Part shown: positions 43,539 through 51,958 of the stretch, piece by piece
How the letters are laid out: every line of letters begins with the position of its first letter
Position numbering within the stretch: the first letter of the stretch is position 1
Source of the DNA: Actinoplanes sp. NBC_00393
GTDB lineage: Bacteria; Actinomycetota; Actinomycetes; Mycobacteriales; Micromonosporaceae
Direction: 5' to 3'
NCBI RefSeq assembly: GCF_036053395.1
Contig: NZ_CP107942.1
Coordinates: 2,322,501-2,386,500 of the forward strand
DNA: 64,000 nt
The notes under the pieces: generated by a model
The model's database searches: none
The model's input: the letters and a program-made list of their open reading frames with translations, nothing else
What the model was told of the DNA's origin: nothing
Translations under genes and position numbers: made by a program

Positions 43539-44446
43539 GCCGCCACCTCCTCGCGGAACCGGACGGCACCCCGGGTGAGTTCCATGTACGCCTGCTCCAG
43601 GGAGGCCCGGTGCGGGGTGAGCTCGTACAGGACCAGCCGGTTCGCGGCCGCTGCCGTACCGATCGCTTCGGGGTCCAGACCCTGCACTTCGAGGGTTCCC
43701 GGCTCCGCGCTGGTCACCGTCGCTCCGGCGGCGAGCAGCACGTCACGCAGGGCGCTCGCGTCCGGCGACCGCACCAGGCACCGGGTCGTTCCGGCCCGGG
43801 CGATCAGCTCGTCGAGGCTCAGATCCGCGAGCAGCCGGCCCGCACCGATGATCAGCAGATGGTCGGCGGTCACCGCGGTCTCGCTCATCAGATGGCTGGA
43901 GACCAGCACGGTACGGCCCTGCGCCGCCAGATCCTTGAGCAGCGTGCGGATCCACAGCACCCCGTCCGGGTCGAGCCCGTTCACCGGCTCGTCGAGGATC
44001 ACCACCGCCGGGTCGCCGAGCAGCGCGGACGCCACCCCGAGCCGCTGGCTCATGCCGAGCGAGAACCCACCGGCCCGCTGCCCGGCCACGTCGGTGAGGC
44101 CGACCATCGCCAGCACCTCGGCGACCCGGCGGGCCGGCATCCCGTGCGTACGCGCCAGCCCCAGCAGGTGTTCGCGAGCGGTCCGGCCGCGGTGCACCGC
44201 CCGCCCCTCCAGCAGCGCTCCCACCGCGCACAGCGGCGCCGGATGCGCCCGGTACGGCCGCCCGCCGACGGTCGCCGTCCCCGCGTCCGGCCGGTCCAGA
44301 CCGATGATCATGCGCATCGTGGTCGACTTGCCCGCGCCATTGGGCCCGAGGAACCCGGTCACCCGCCCCGGCTTCACCGTGAACGACAGCCCGTCGACCG
44401 CCGTCGTCGCGCCGAAGCGTTTCGTCAATTCCCGCACTTCAATCAT
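43535..44446 (-). CDS. ABC transporter ATP-binding protein (drug/peptide export type)
   Basis: 303 residues. Walker A GPNGAGKST (about 34-42), signature SLGMSQRLGVASALLGDP, Walker B VVILDEP and switch His in LVSSHL are all intact. The C-terminal 80 residues are the extension typical of BcrA/DrrA-like export ATPases. It is first gene of the operon and its start lies 213 bp from the divergent pls-like gene. Export or resistance linked to that product is a reasonable inference. Confidence 0.92.
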   Translation of the reverse strand: MIEVRELTKRFGATTAVDGLSFTVKPGRVTGFLGPNGAGKSTTMRMIIGLDRPDAGTATVGGRPYRAHPAPLCAVGALLEGRAVHRGRTAREHLLGLARTHGMPARRVAEVLAMVGLTDVAGQRAGGFSLGMSQRLGVASALLGDPAVVILDEPVNGLDPDGVLWIRTLLKDLAAQGRTVLVSSHLMSETAVTADHLLIIGAGRLLADLSLDELIARAGTTRCLVRSPDASALRDVLLAAGATVTSAEPGTLEVQGLDPEAIGTAAAANRLVLYELTPHRASLEQAYMELTRGAVRFREEVAA

Positions 44447-44659
44447 GGTGCGACGCTATGGCCGCGCACCCCGGCCGCAGGAGCGCCCACGGTCTCGTTC
44501 GCGCCGCCGCCGGCTACGACCGGGGTAGGGGCCGGCTCGTGTGTGTCTCGACACGAATCTGACAACTCGGCGTCATTTCGCGATTTCCGCCCGTAGCTTT
44601 GACTGTCGCCCCGGGCGGTTCAGCGCTGTGCCCCTGGCCGACGTTGACGTTCGAGGTGG

Positions 44660-47600
44660 ATGGAGCACGACCCGGTGACCGTGATGACCGACCTGCGACT
44701 GATCGACCTACCCGCGATCGAGCTCGCAGCAGAGGCGCCGGCGGTGTTCCGGTCCCCGTCCGCCCCGATCCGCCGCACGCTGATCGACATCCTCGACGCG
44801 ACGGTGCACGCCCATCCCGGTGCCCTGGCGATCGACGCCGGCGCGACCGCGCTCACCTACCGCGAGCTGGCCGACGAGGTCGAGGGGCTGCGGGCGACGC
44901 TGGCCGGGCACGGGATCGGCGCCGGCGACCGGGTGGGCGTACGGATCTCGTCCGGCTCGGCGGAGCTCTACCTGGCGATCCTCGGCGTGCTGGCCGCGGG
45001 CGCTGCCTACGTGCCGGTGGACGCCGACGACCCCGAGGAACGCGCCGAACTCGTCTTCGCCGAAGCGGACGTCTGCGCCGTCCTCGGCGACGGTCTGACC
45101 GTTTCGCTCAGGCGTACCCCGCAAGGGCGGACCGGCCGGCCCGAGCCGGCCGACGACGCCTGGATCATCTTCACCTCCGGATCCACCGGCACCCCGAAGG
45201 GGGTGGCGGTCTCGCACGGCGCCGCCGCCGCGTTCGTGGACGCCGAAGCCCAGCTGTTCCTCGCCGACGACGGCGCGGAGCCGCTCGGCCCGCACGACCG
45301 GGTCCTGGCCGGGCTGTCGGTGGCCTTCGACGCCTCCTGCGAGGAGATGTGGCTGGCCTGGCGGTACGGCGCCTGCCTGGTGCCGGCCGCGCGCTCGCTG
45401 GTGCGCAGCGGCGTCGACCTGGGCCCGTGGCTGGCCGAGCAGCGCATCACCGTCGTGTCGACGGTGCCCACGCTGGCCGCGCTGTGGCCGGCCGCGGCGC
45501 TCGACGAGGTCCGGCTGCTGATCTTCGGTGGCGAGGCGTGCCCGCCGGAACTCGCCGAGCGCCTGGCCGTCGAGGGCCGCGAGGTGTGGAACACGTACGG
45601 CCCGACCGAGGCGACCGTGGTCGCCTGTGCCGCCCGGATGACCGGCGAGGGTCCGGTGCGTATCGGGTTGCCGCTGGCCGGCTGGGAGCTGGCCGTGGTC
45701 GACGCGGCCGGTGAGCCGGTCGCGATGGGTGAGACCGGCGAGCTGGTGATCGGCGGGGTGGGCCTGGCCCGCTACCTCGACGCCGCCAAGGACGCCGAGA
45801 AGTTCGCGCCGCTGCCAGCGCTCGACTGGCGGCGCGCGTACCGCAGCGGCGACATCGTGCGCGCCGAACCCGAGGGGCTGCTGTTCCTCGGGCGCGGCGA
45901 TGAACAGGTCAAACTCGGTGGGCGCCGGATCGAGCTGGGCGAGGTGGACGCCGCGCTGCAGGCGCTGCCCGGAGTCGCCGGCGCGGCCGCCGCGGTGAAG
46001 AAGACCGCCGCCGGCAACCAGCTGCTGGTCGGCTATCTGGTGCCGCACGACGGCGAGGGCTTCGATGCCGCGGCCGCGGCGCTGCGCATCCGCGAGCAGC
46101 TGCCGGCCGCGCTGGTTCCGCTGCTGGCCGTCGTCGACGCGCTGCCGACGCGGACGTCCGGCAAGGTGGACCGGGCGGCGCTGCCGTGGCCGCTGGCCAC
46201 CGTCGCCGCGGAGGCCGCCGAACTGAGCGAGACCGAGGCGTGGCTGGCCGGCGGCTGGGAGGAGATTCTCGGGGTACGCCCGACCGAGCCCAGCGCCGAC
46301 TTCTTCAGCAGCGGTGGGAGCAGCCTGAACGCCGCGCAACTGGTCGCCTGGATCCGCGACCGGCACCCGCAGGTGTCCGTCGCCGACATCTACCAGCAGC
46401 CCCGGCTGTCCCAGATGGCCGCCGTCGTCGACGCGCTGGGCACCACCGCGACGACCCGGCGCGAGATCCGGCCCACCCCGCGACGGGCCGGGTTCGCTCA
46501 GGCCGTACTGATGCTCCCGATGCTCGCCCTGGTGGGACTGCGCTGGCTGACCGTGCTCGCCGCGCTCGGCAACGTGCTGTCCCTGATCGCGCCGGCGCCC
46601 TGGGCGCCGCAGGTGTCCTGGTGGTGGATCGCGGCCGGCTGGGCGCTGCTGCTGAGCCCGGCCGGGCGGATCGCCGTGTCCGCGGCCGGCGCCCGGCTGC
46701 TGCTGCGCGGCGTGCGACCCGGCGCCTATCCGCGTGGCGGCAGCGTGCACCTGCGGCTGTGGGCGGCCGAGCGGCTCGCCGAGCTGACCGGCGCGACCGG
46801 CGTCGCCGGCGCCGGCTGGATGATCACGTACGCGAAGGCGCTCGGCGCCCAGATCGGCCCGGACGTCGACCTGCACTCCGCGCCGCCGGTCACCGGCCTG
46901 CTCAAGCTCGGCCGCGGCGCCGCGATCGAACCCGAGGCCGACCTGTCCGGCCACTGGGTCGACGGCGACGTGGTGCGGATCGGCCGGGTGCGTGTCGGTG
47001 CGGGCGCCCGGGTCGGCTCCCGCAGCACGCTGATGCCCGGCGCCCGGATCGGCAAGGGCGCGAAGATCGCCGCCGGTTCCACCGTGACCGGCGCGGTCCC
47101 GGCCAACCAGCGCTGGGCCGGCTCACCGGCCGTGCCCGCCGCCGCCAAGGACGCCGCGCCCTGGCCGGCCCAGCGTCCCGAACGTTCGCGGGCGCGCTCC
47201 CGTTTCTGGGTGGCCGCGTACAGCCTGACCGCGCAACTGCTCGGCCTGGTCCCGGTGCTGGCCGCGCTGCCGGCACTCGCCCTGCTCGGCTGGACGGTCG
47301 CCGACAAGCCGGCGCTGAGCTCCGCGCTGATCGCCGTCCCGGCTGCCACTCTCGCCTACCTCGCCGGCTACGCCCTGCTGGTCCTCGTCGCCGTCCGCGC
47401 GCTCAGCATCGGCATGCGAGCCGGCTTCTACCCGGTCCACAGCCGGGTCGCCTGGCAGGTGTGGACCACCGAACGCCTGATGGGGATGGCCCGCATCGGG
47501 CTGTTCCCGATGTACGCCAGCCTGTTCACCCCGGTCTGGCTGCGCCTGCTCGGCGCCAAGGTCGGCCGCGGTGTGGAGGCCTCCACCGTGCTCGCGCTGC

Positions 47601-48571
47601 CCGCGATGACAACCGTCGACGACGGCGCGTTCCTGGCCGACGACACCATGGTCGCCACCTACGAGCTCAGCCACGGCTGGCTGCGGGTCGCCCCGGCCCG
47701 GATCGGCAAGCAGGCGTTCCTCGGCAACTCCGGGATGGCCGCGCCCGGCCGCTCGGTGCCCAAGCGGGGCCTGGTCGGGGTGCTGTCGTCCGCGCCGCGC
47801 AAGGCGAAGAAGGGCTCGTCGTGGCTCGGCGCCCCGCCGATGCCGCTGCGCCGCACCGTCGAGGCCGCCGACACCAGCCGCACCTTCGCGCCGCCGCTGC
47901 GGCTCAAGCTGGCCCGCGCCGCGATCGAACTGTGCCGTGTCATCCCGGTGATGTGCGCCGGCGCGCTGGCCGTGCTCGTGCTCGCCGCGCTGGCCCTGAT
48001 CTGGAACTCCGCCGGTGGCTGGGTGGCCGCGCTGGCCGCCGGACCGGTGCTGTTCGCCGCCGCGATCGGCGCCGCGCTGACCGCGGCGGCCGCGAAGTGG
48101 CTGCTGGTGGGCCGCTTCCGGGTCACCGACCGGGCGCTGTGGACGTCGTTCGTCTGGCGCAACGAGCTCGCCGACACGTTCGTCGAGGTGCTCGCCGCGC
48201 CGTGGCTGTTCAGCTTCGCCACCGGCACGCCGCTGCTGAGCATGTGGCTGCGCACGCTCGGCGCCCGGATCGGCCGCGGTGTCTGGCTGGAGACCTTCTG
48301 GCTGCCTGAGTACGATCTGGTGCGGCTCGGTGCGGGCGCCACCGTGAACCGGGGGTGCGTGGTGCAGACCCACCTGTTCCATGATCGGATCATGAGCATG
48401 GACGAGGTCACTCTGGGCGCGGGCGCCACACTCGGCCCGCACGGCATCGTGCTGCCCGGCGCCAGCATCGGCGCGCGCACCACTGTCGGTCCCGGCTCAC
48501 TGATCACCCGCGGTGACGCGGTGCCCGAGGACAGCCGGTGGCTCGGCAACCCCATCGCGGCGTGGAGATGA
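44660..48571 (+). CDS. Pls/PosA-type single-module NRPS, candidate poly-lysine synthetase
   Basis: 1303 residues. Adenylation domain about 35-510: FTSGSTGTPKG, FDASCEEMW, NTYGPTEATVV, YRSGD, LGRGDEQVKLGGRRIELGE and K502. Carrier domain about 520-590: FFSSGGSSLNAAQL with S555 as phosphopantetheine site. Three soluble left-handed beta-helix domains (hexapeptide runs near 790-840, about 1000-1030 and 1215-1290) follow, separated by membrane helix pairs (about 612-665, 865-940, 1115-1180). There is no condensation or thioesterase domain. This is the architecture and length of epsilon-poly-L-lysine synthetase (about 1319 residues). Pocket residues read D224 A225 E228 S267 I288 G290 T312 V320 V321 K502, close to the lysine code DAESIGSVAK of bacitracin synthetase. 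ATG 44684 is an alternative start. Confidence 0.9.
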   Translation: MEHDPVTVMTDLRLIDLPAIELAAEAPAVFRSPSAPIRRTLIDILDATVHAHPGALAIDAGATALTYRELADEVEGLRATLAGHGIGAGDRVGVRISSGSAELYLAILGVLAAGAAYVPVDADDPEERAELVFAEADVCAVLGDGLTVSLRRTPQGRTGRPEPADDAWIIFTSGSTGTPKGVAVSHGAAAAFVDAEAQLFLADDGAEPLGPHDRVLAGLSVAFDASCEEMWLAWRYGACLVPAARSLVRSGVDLGPWLAEQRITVVSTVPTLAALWPAAALDEVRLLIFGGEACPPELAERLAVEGREVWNTYGPTEATVVACAARMTGEGPVRIGLPLAGWELAVVDAAGEPVAMGETGELVIGGVGLARYLDAAKDAEKFAPLPALDWRRAYRSGDIVRAEPEGLLFLGRGDEQVKLGGRRIELGEVDAALQALPGVAGAAAAVKKTAAGNQLLVGYLVPHDGEGFDAAAAALRIREQLPAALVPLLAVVDALPTRTSGKVDRAALPWPLATVAAEAAELSETEAWLAGGWEEILGVRPTEPSADFFSSGGSSLNAAQLVAWIRDRHPQVSVADIYQQPRLSQMAAVVDALGTTATTRREIRPTPRRAGFAQAVLMLPMLALVGLRWLTVLAALGNVLSLIAPAPWAPQVSWWWIAAGWALLLSPAGRIAVSAAGARLLLRGVRPGAYPRGGSVHLRLWAAERLAELTGATGVAGAGWMITYAKALGAQIGPDVDLHSAPPVTGLLKLGRGAAIEPEADLSGHWVDGDVVRIGRVRVGAGARVGSRSTLMPGARIGKGAKIAAGSTVTGAVPANQRWAGSPAVPAAAKDAAPWPAQRPERSRARSRFWVAAYSLTAQLLGLVPVLAALPALALLGWTVADKPALSSALIAVPAATLAYLAGYALLVLVAVRALSIGMRAGFYPVHSRVAWQVWTTERLMGMARIGLFPMYASLFTPVWLRLLGAKVGRGVEASTVLALPAMTTVDDGAFLADDTMVATYELSHGWLRVAPARIGKQAFLGNSGMAAPGRSVPKRGLVGVLSSAPRKAKKGSSWLGAPPMPLRRTVEAADTSRTFAPPLRLKLARAAIELCRVIPVMCAGALAVLVLAALALIWNSAGGWVAALAAGPVLFAAAIGAALTAAAAKWLLVGRFRVTDRALWTSFVWRNELADTFVEVLAAPWLFSFATGTPLLSMWLRTLGARIGRGVWLETFWLPEYDLVRLGAGATVNRGCVVQTHLFHDRIMSMDEVTLGAGATLGPHGIVLPGASIGARTTVGPGSLITRGDAVPEDSRWLGNPIAAWR

Positions 48572-49890
48572 CCGCTGCCGCGACGCCCGGCGCCGATCAC
48601 TCCACCGACTCCTACCTGCCCGCGCACGGCAACGGCGGGTACCGAGTGCTGCACTACGACCTCGAGCTCGACTACCGGGTGGTGTCGAACCGGCTGGGCG
48701 GCAAGGCGGTCATCACCGCGCGTGCCGTCCAGTCGCTGTCACGCTTCAGCCTCGACCTCGGCCAGTTCCGGGTGCAGGACGTCCGGGTCGACGGACGCCC
48801 GGCCAAGTTCACCCACGGTCGCGGCAAACTGCGGATCAAACCGGAACGGCCGATCGGGTACGGCGCCACCTTCAAGACCGAGATCCGGTACGCCGGAACA
48901 CCCGTGCCGATCGCCGGCCGCTGGGGCGACATCGGCTGGGACGAGCTGACCGACGGGGTGCTCGTCGCCAGCCAGCCGAACGGGGCGCCGTCCTGGTTCC
49001 CGTGCAACGACCGGCCCGACGACAAGGCGAGTTTCCTGGTCACCTTGACCACCGCGTCGGCGTACACCGTCCTAGCCACCGGCGACCTGGTCTCCCGCCG
49101 CCGCCGGGCCGGCACCACCACCTGGGTGTACGAGCGCAACGAACCCACCGCCCCGTACCTGATGGGCATCCAGATCGGGCGCTACGAGCACGTCGACCTG
49201 GCCGCCGGGGGAGCGGTGGCGCAGCGGGCCGCGATCCCGCCGCGGCTGCGCACGCTGTTCCGGCACGACTTCGGCCGGCACGGCGAGATCATGGCGAGCT
49301 TCGAGGGGCTGTTCGGGCCGTACCCGTTCCGCGAGTACGTCGTGGTGGTCACCGACGACGACCTGGACGACCCGGTCGAGGCGCAGGGCATGGCCGTGTT
49401 CGGGCGCAACCACGTCGACGGGCGGCGCACCCACGAGCGGCTGGTCGCCCACGAGCTCGCCCACCAGTGGTTCGGCAACAGTCTGACGGTCGCGGACTGG
49501 CGGCACATCTGGCTCAACGAGGGCTTTGCGACGTACGCCGAATGGTTGTGGTCCGGGGTTTCCGGCGGCCCTTCGGTTGCCGCCCACGCCGCCCAGTGGC
49601 ATGCCTGGGTGGCCACGCACCGGCCGCAGGTCGCGATCGCGAACCCCGGCGTGGACCGGATGTTCGACCCGCTGGTCTACAAGCGTGGCGCGCTGACCCT
49701 GCACGCCCTGCGGCTGCGGCTCGGTGACACGGCATTCTTCGCGCTGCTGCGCTCCTGGTCCGCCGAGCACCAGCATCAGATCGTGACGACCGAGCAGTTC
49801 CGCGCGCACGCCCAGCGCTTCGCGCCCCGGTCGCTGAACGATCTCTTCACCGCGTGGCTGGACCGCCCGGCGCTGCCCCGGCTGGGGTGA
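48568..49890 (+). CDS. M1-family metallopeptidase coupled to the Pls-like synthetase
   Basis: 440 residues, starting in an ATGA overlap with the synthetase stop. The M1 N-terminal beta domain (about 25-205) and thermolysin-like domain are present, with zinc motif HELAHQWFGN (H295, E296, H299) and third ligand E318 in NEGFATYAEW. The exopeptidase motif GxMEN, which binds the free N-terminus, reads QGMAVF (273-278), so the key Glu is missing. The protein is short: the large C-terminal helical domain of aminopeptidase N is absent. There is no signal peptide. Coupling suggests it trims, degrades or protects against the polymer; M1-type enzymes degrade epsilon-poly-lysine in producers. Confidence 0.88.
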   Translation: MTAAATPGADHSTDSYLPAHGNGGYRVLHYDLELDYRVVSNRLGGKAVITARAVQSLSRFSLDLGQFRVQDVRVDGRPAKFTHGRGKLRIKPERPIGYGATFKTEIRYAGTPVPIAGRWGDIGWDELTDGVLVASQPNGAPSWFPCNDRPDDKASFLVTLTTASAYTVLATGDLVSRRRRAGTTTWVYERNEPTAPYLMGIQIGRYEHVDLAAGGAVAQRAAIPPRLRTLFRHDFGRHGEIMASFEGLFGPYPFREYVVVVTDDDLDDPVEAQGMAVFGRNHVDGRRTHERLVAHELAHQWFGNSLTVADWRHIWLNEGFATYAEWLWSGVSGGPSVAAHAAQWHAWVATHRPQVAIANPGVDRMFDPLVYKRGALTLHALRLRLGDTAFFALLRSWSAEHQHQIVTTEQFRAHAQRFAPRSLNDLFTAWLDRPALPRLG

Positions 49891-50188
49891 CCCCGTTGGC
49901 GTAGTCCGCCGCGCCGCGCACCGAGTCGACGGCGAAGGTGACGTGCCCGACCGGCACCCGGCCGGCGACGGCGGCGCTCACCGCGGCGGCCGCGGGCAGC
50001 GAGAACCCTCCGCACAGCTCGATCAAGGTCACGCCCTCGGCGATCAGGTCCTGCGCCACCTGTGCGGCCTGCGCCGGATCCGGCACGGGGACGAGCACGG
50101 TCCGCTGCCCACCCCGGTCGATGACCCGGCGGTCCATCACCGGGTCGGTCTCCGGGTGTTCGTAGATGTATGCCCACGTCACAGTCAT
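49847..50188 (-). CDS. Small DUF6506-like protein
   Basis: 113 residues from ATG 50188. WAYIYEHPETDPVMDRRVID, TVLVPVPDPAQAAQVAQDLI and GVTLIELCGGF resemble small conserved proteins labelled DUF6506. No function known. The last 44 bp overlap the 3' end of the metallopeptidase gene antisense. The C-terminal Gly/Ala/Pro tail lies in that overlap. Confidence 0.7.
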   Translation of the reverse strand: MTVTWAYIYEHPETDPVMDRRVIDRGGQRTVLVPVPDPAQAAQVAQDLIAEGVTLIELCGGFSLPAAAAVSAAVAGRVPVGHVTFAVDSVRGAADYANGVTPAGAAPGGPATR

Positions 50189-50222
50189 GGCGCCGACGCT
50201 AGGTCCTGAAGCGAGGTTGAGG

Positions 50223-50831
<609 letters not shown>

Positions 50832-50906
50832 CGGACACCTCCTGCACTGATGGGTGGGCCATCGTTTCGGAGGTAAGACCGTGCAGCGTGCGGAACTGTG
50901 ACGCGT

Positions 50907-51143
50907 TTAGTTCGGCGGGGTGAAGGGGTGGCGAAGGCGGTGCATGGCCTCCTTGCCGCGGTCAGACGGTGTCTTCTTCTCCTCATCGGCGGTGCGTGGC
51001 TCATCGGCGGTGCGTGGCTCATCGGCGGTGCGTGGCTCGTCGGCGGTGCGTGGCTCGTCGGCGGTGCGCGGCTCGTCGGCGTTGCGCGGCGCCAGGAAGG
51101 GGGTCTCAAGAGCCGCCCGGGGTGGATCGGTGCTCGTGGTCAA
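50907..51143 (-). CDS. Small disordered protein with DEPRTA repeats, downstream of cspA
   Basis: 78 residues from TTG 51143, chosen because GAAAGGA lies 5 nt upstream. Residues 24-55 are a run of five DEPRTA-type hexapeptides encoded by an 18-bp DNA repeat, followed by a basic tail (KKTPSDRGKEAMHRLRHP). No hydrophobic core, so it is probably unstructured. It follows cspA after a terminator-like hairpin. The opposite strand is also open over the repeat, so the call rests on the ribosome-binding site and orientation. Confidence 0.45.
   Translation of the reverse strand: MTTSTDPPRAALETPFLAPRNADEPRTADEPRTADEPRTADEPRTADEPRTADEEKKTPSDRGKEAMHRLRHPFTPPN
50981..51090. repeat. 18-bp tandem repeat, five to six copies
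   Basis: GGCGGTGCGTGGCTCRTC repeats in register with codons of the small minus-strand frame (DEPRTA). The last copy is diverged. Confidence 0.88.
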
Positions 51144-51166
51144 GCTGTTCCTTTCGAAAGGTGCGC

Positions 51167-51202
51167 CACAGGCGGCCCGCTGCATCAGCCGAGCCGCCTG
51201 TG
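51167..51202 (-). terminator. Hairpin after cspA
   Basis: 10-bp arms CACAGGCGGC / GCCGCCTGTG with a 16-nt loop, starting 15 nt after the cspA stop. No T-run. It could be a terminator or an mRNA-stabilising structure before the small downstream gene. Confidence 0.5.
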
Positions 51203-51216
51203 ACAGAAACCGTGGA

Positions 51217-51420
51217 TCAGAGCGGGCGGATGTTCTCCGCCTGCGGGCCCTTCTGGCCCTGGGTGATGTCGAACTCCACCCGCTGGTTCTCATCGAGGTT
51301 GCGGAAGCCGCTCGCCGAGATCGCCGAGTAGTGGGCGAAGACGTCGGCGCCGCCGCCGTCCTGCGCGATGAAGCCGAAACCCTTGTCGCCGTTGAACCAT
51401 TTCACGGTACCGGTAGCCAT
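51217..51420 (-). CDS. cspA: Cold shock protein
   Basis: 67 residues, the normal CSD length. RNP1 KGFGFI and RNP2 VFAHY are intact, starting [16 protein letters not shown]. It binds single-stranded RNA/DNA and acts as RNA chaperone. AAGGAG lies 6 nt before ATG 51420. The leader is long (about 165 nt from the predicted start site) and contains a terminator-like hairpin, which suggests regulation in the 5' untranslated region. Confidence 0.95.
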   Translation of the reverse strand: MATGTVKWFNGDKGFGFIAQDGGGADVFAHYSAISASGFRNLDENQRVEFDITQGQKGPQAENIRPL

Positions 51421-51511
51421 TGTCTGCTCCTTCGCAGGCTGGTCGAGAACGCACGGTGCGCACTCTTGCGCCGCCGCGTTGATCACCCGCGTCGAACCGA
51501 CACGACAAACG

Positions 51512-51552
51512 AAAAAAGCGCCTCGATAGGTTTCAGATAACCCATCAGGCGC
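51512..51552 (-). promoter_or_regulatory. Terminator-like hairpin in the cspA leader
   Basis: On the minus strand, GCGCCT (51552-51547) pairs with AGGCGC (51523-51518), with an inner GGTT/AACC pairing, followed at once by six T. It begins about 30 nt after the predicted start site. This is one of the few hairpins with a true U-run in the window, placed ahead of the gene and not behind it. Confidence 0.6.
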
Positions 51553-51589
51553 CGAAAACGTCTACGGAAATCAAAACTGCAACGGGGAA

Positions 51590-51595
51590 ACTCTA
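51590..51595 (-). promoter_or_regulatory. Extended -10 of cspA (TGC-TAGAGT)
   Basis: TAGAGT is preceded by TGC on the minus strand, giving an extended -10 in a locally AT-rich stretch. The start site should be near 51583. Confidence 0.45.
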
Positions 51596-51703
51596 GCACA
51601 GAATTTTCCGGGCCTCGCGGAAACGCTGTACGCGGCCTTTCCGGCGTAGAATTCATGGCGGATTCAGCCGGGCGCCACCGACACCTCCAGGAGAGCCACC
51701 TCA

Positions 51704-51958
51704 GTGCCAACAACTCGCGAGCCCGGCAAGACCCTCCGCGAGCGCGGAGCAGACAGCTTTCAGGCGGCCCTCGCCGCGGTGCTGGCCGCCGCGCTGGAGG
51801 AAGCGCTCACCGCGGGCGATCATGCGAGAGCGATCAGGTTGATCAACCGCGGCTTCGCTGAGGGCAGCCCGCAGTTGGGGTGCGAGCTGCTCTGCCGGGC
51901 CAGCGCGGTCGTCGGGACAGCCCGGACGTGGACTGTGCAGCTCACGCCTTCCAGCTGA
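51704..51958 (+). CDS. Small helical protein of unknown function
   Basis: 84 residues from GTG 51704, with GGAGAG 8 nt upstream. FQAALAAVLAAALEEALTAGDHARAIRLINRG suggests two amphipathic helices. No family recognised. The 3' end overlaps the convergent LLM oxidoreductase gene by 17 bp. Confidence 0.5.
   Translation: MPTTREPGKTLRERGADSFQAALAAVLAAALEEALTAGDHARAIRLINRGFAEGSPQLGCELLCRASAVVGTARTWTVQLTPSS

Noticed and set aside
41584..43569. Fusion of histidine kinase with upstream permease sequence (661 codons)
   Set aside because: The upstream part is out of frame with the real permease gene, and ATG 42735 gives a kinase with the usual membrane N-terminus.
44708..46954. 748-codon minus-strand frame inside the NRPS gene
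   Set aside because: It has no start signal and consists of Arg/Gly/Gln/His-rich sequence typical of antisense frames; the plus-strand NRPS motifs are complete.
51460..51600. Coding frame upstream of cspA (minus strand, from 51486 or 51713)
   Set aside because: The region is AT-rich and contains a terminator-like hairpin and promoter. The 67-residue cspA with its own ribosome-binding site is the correct gene.
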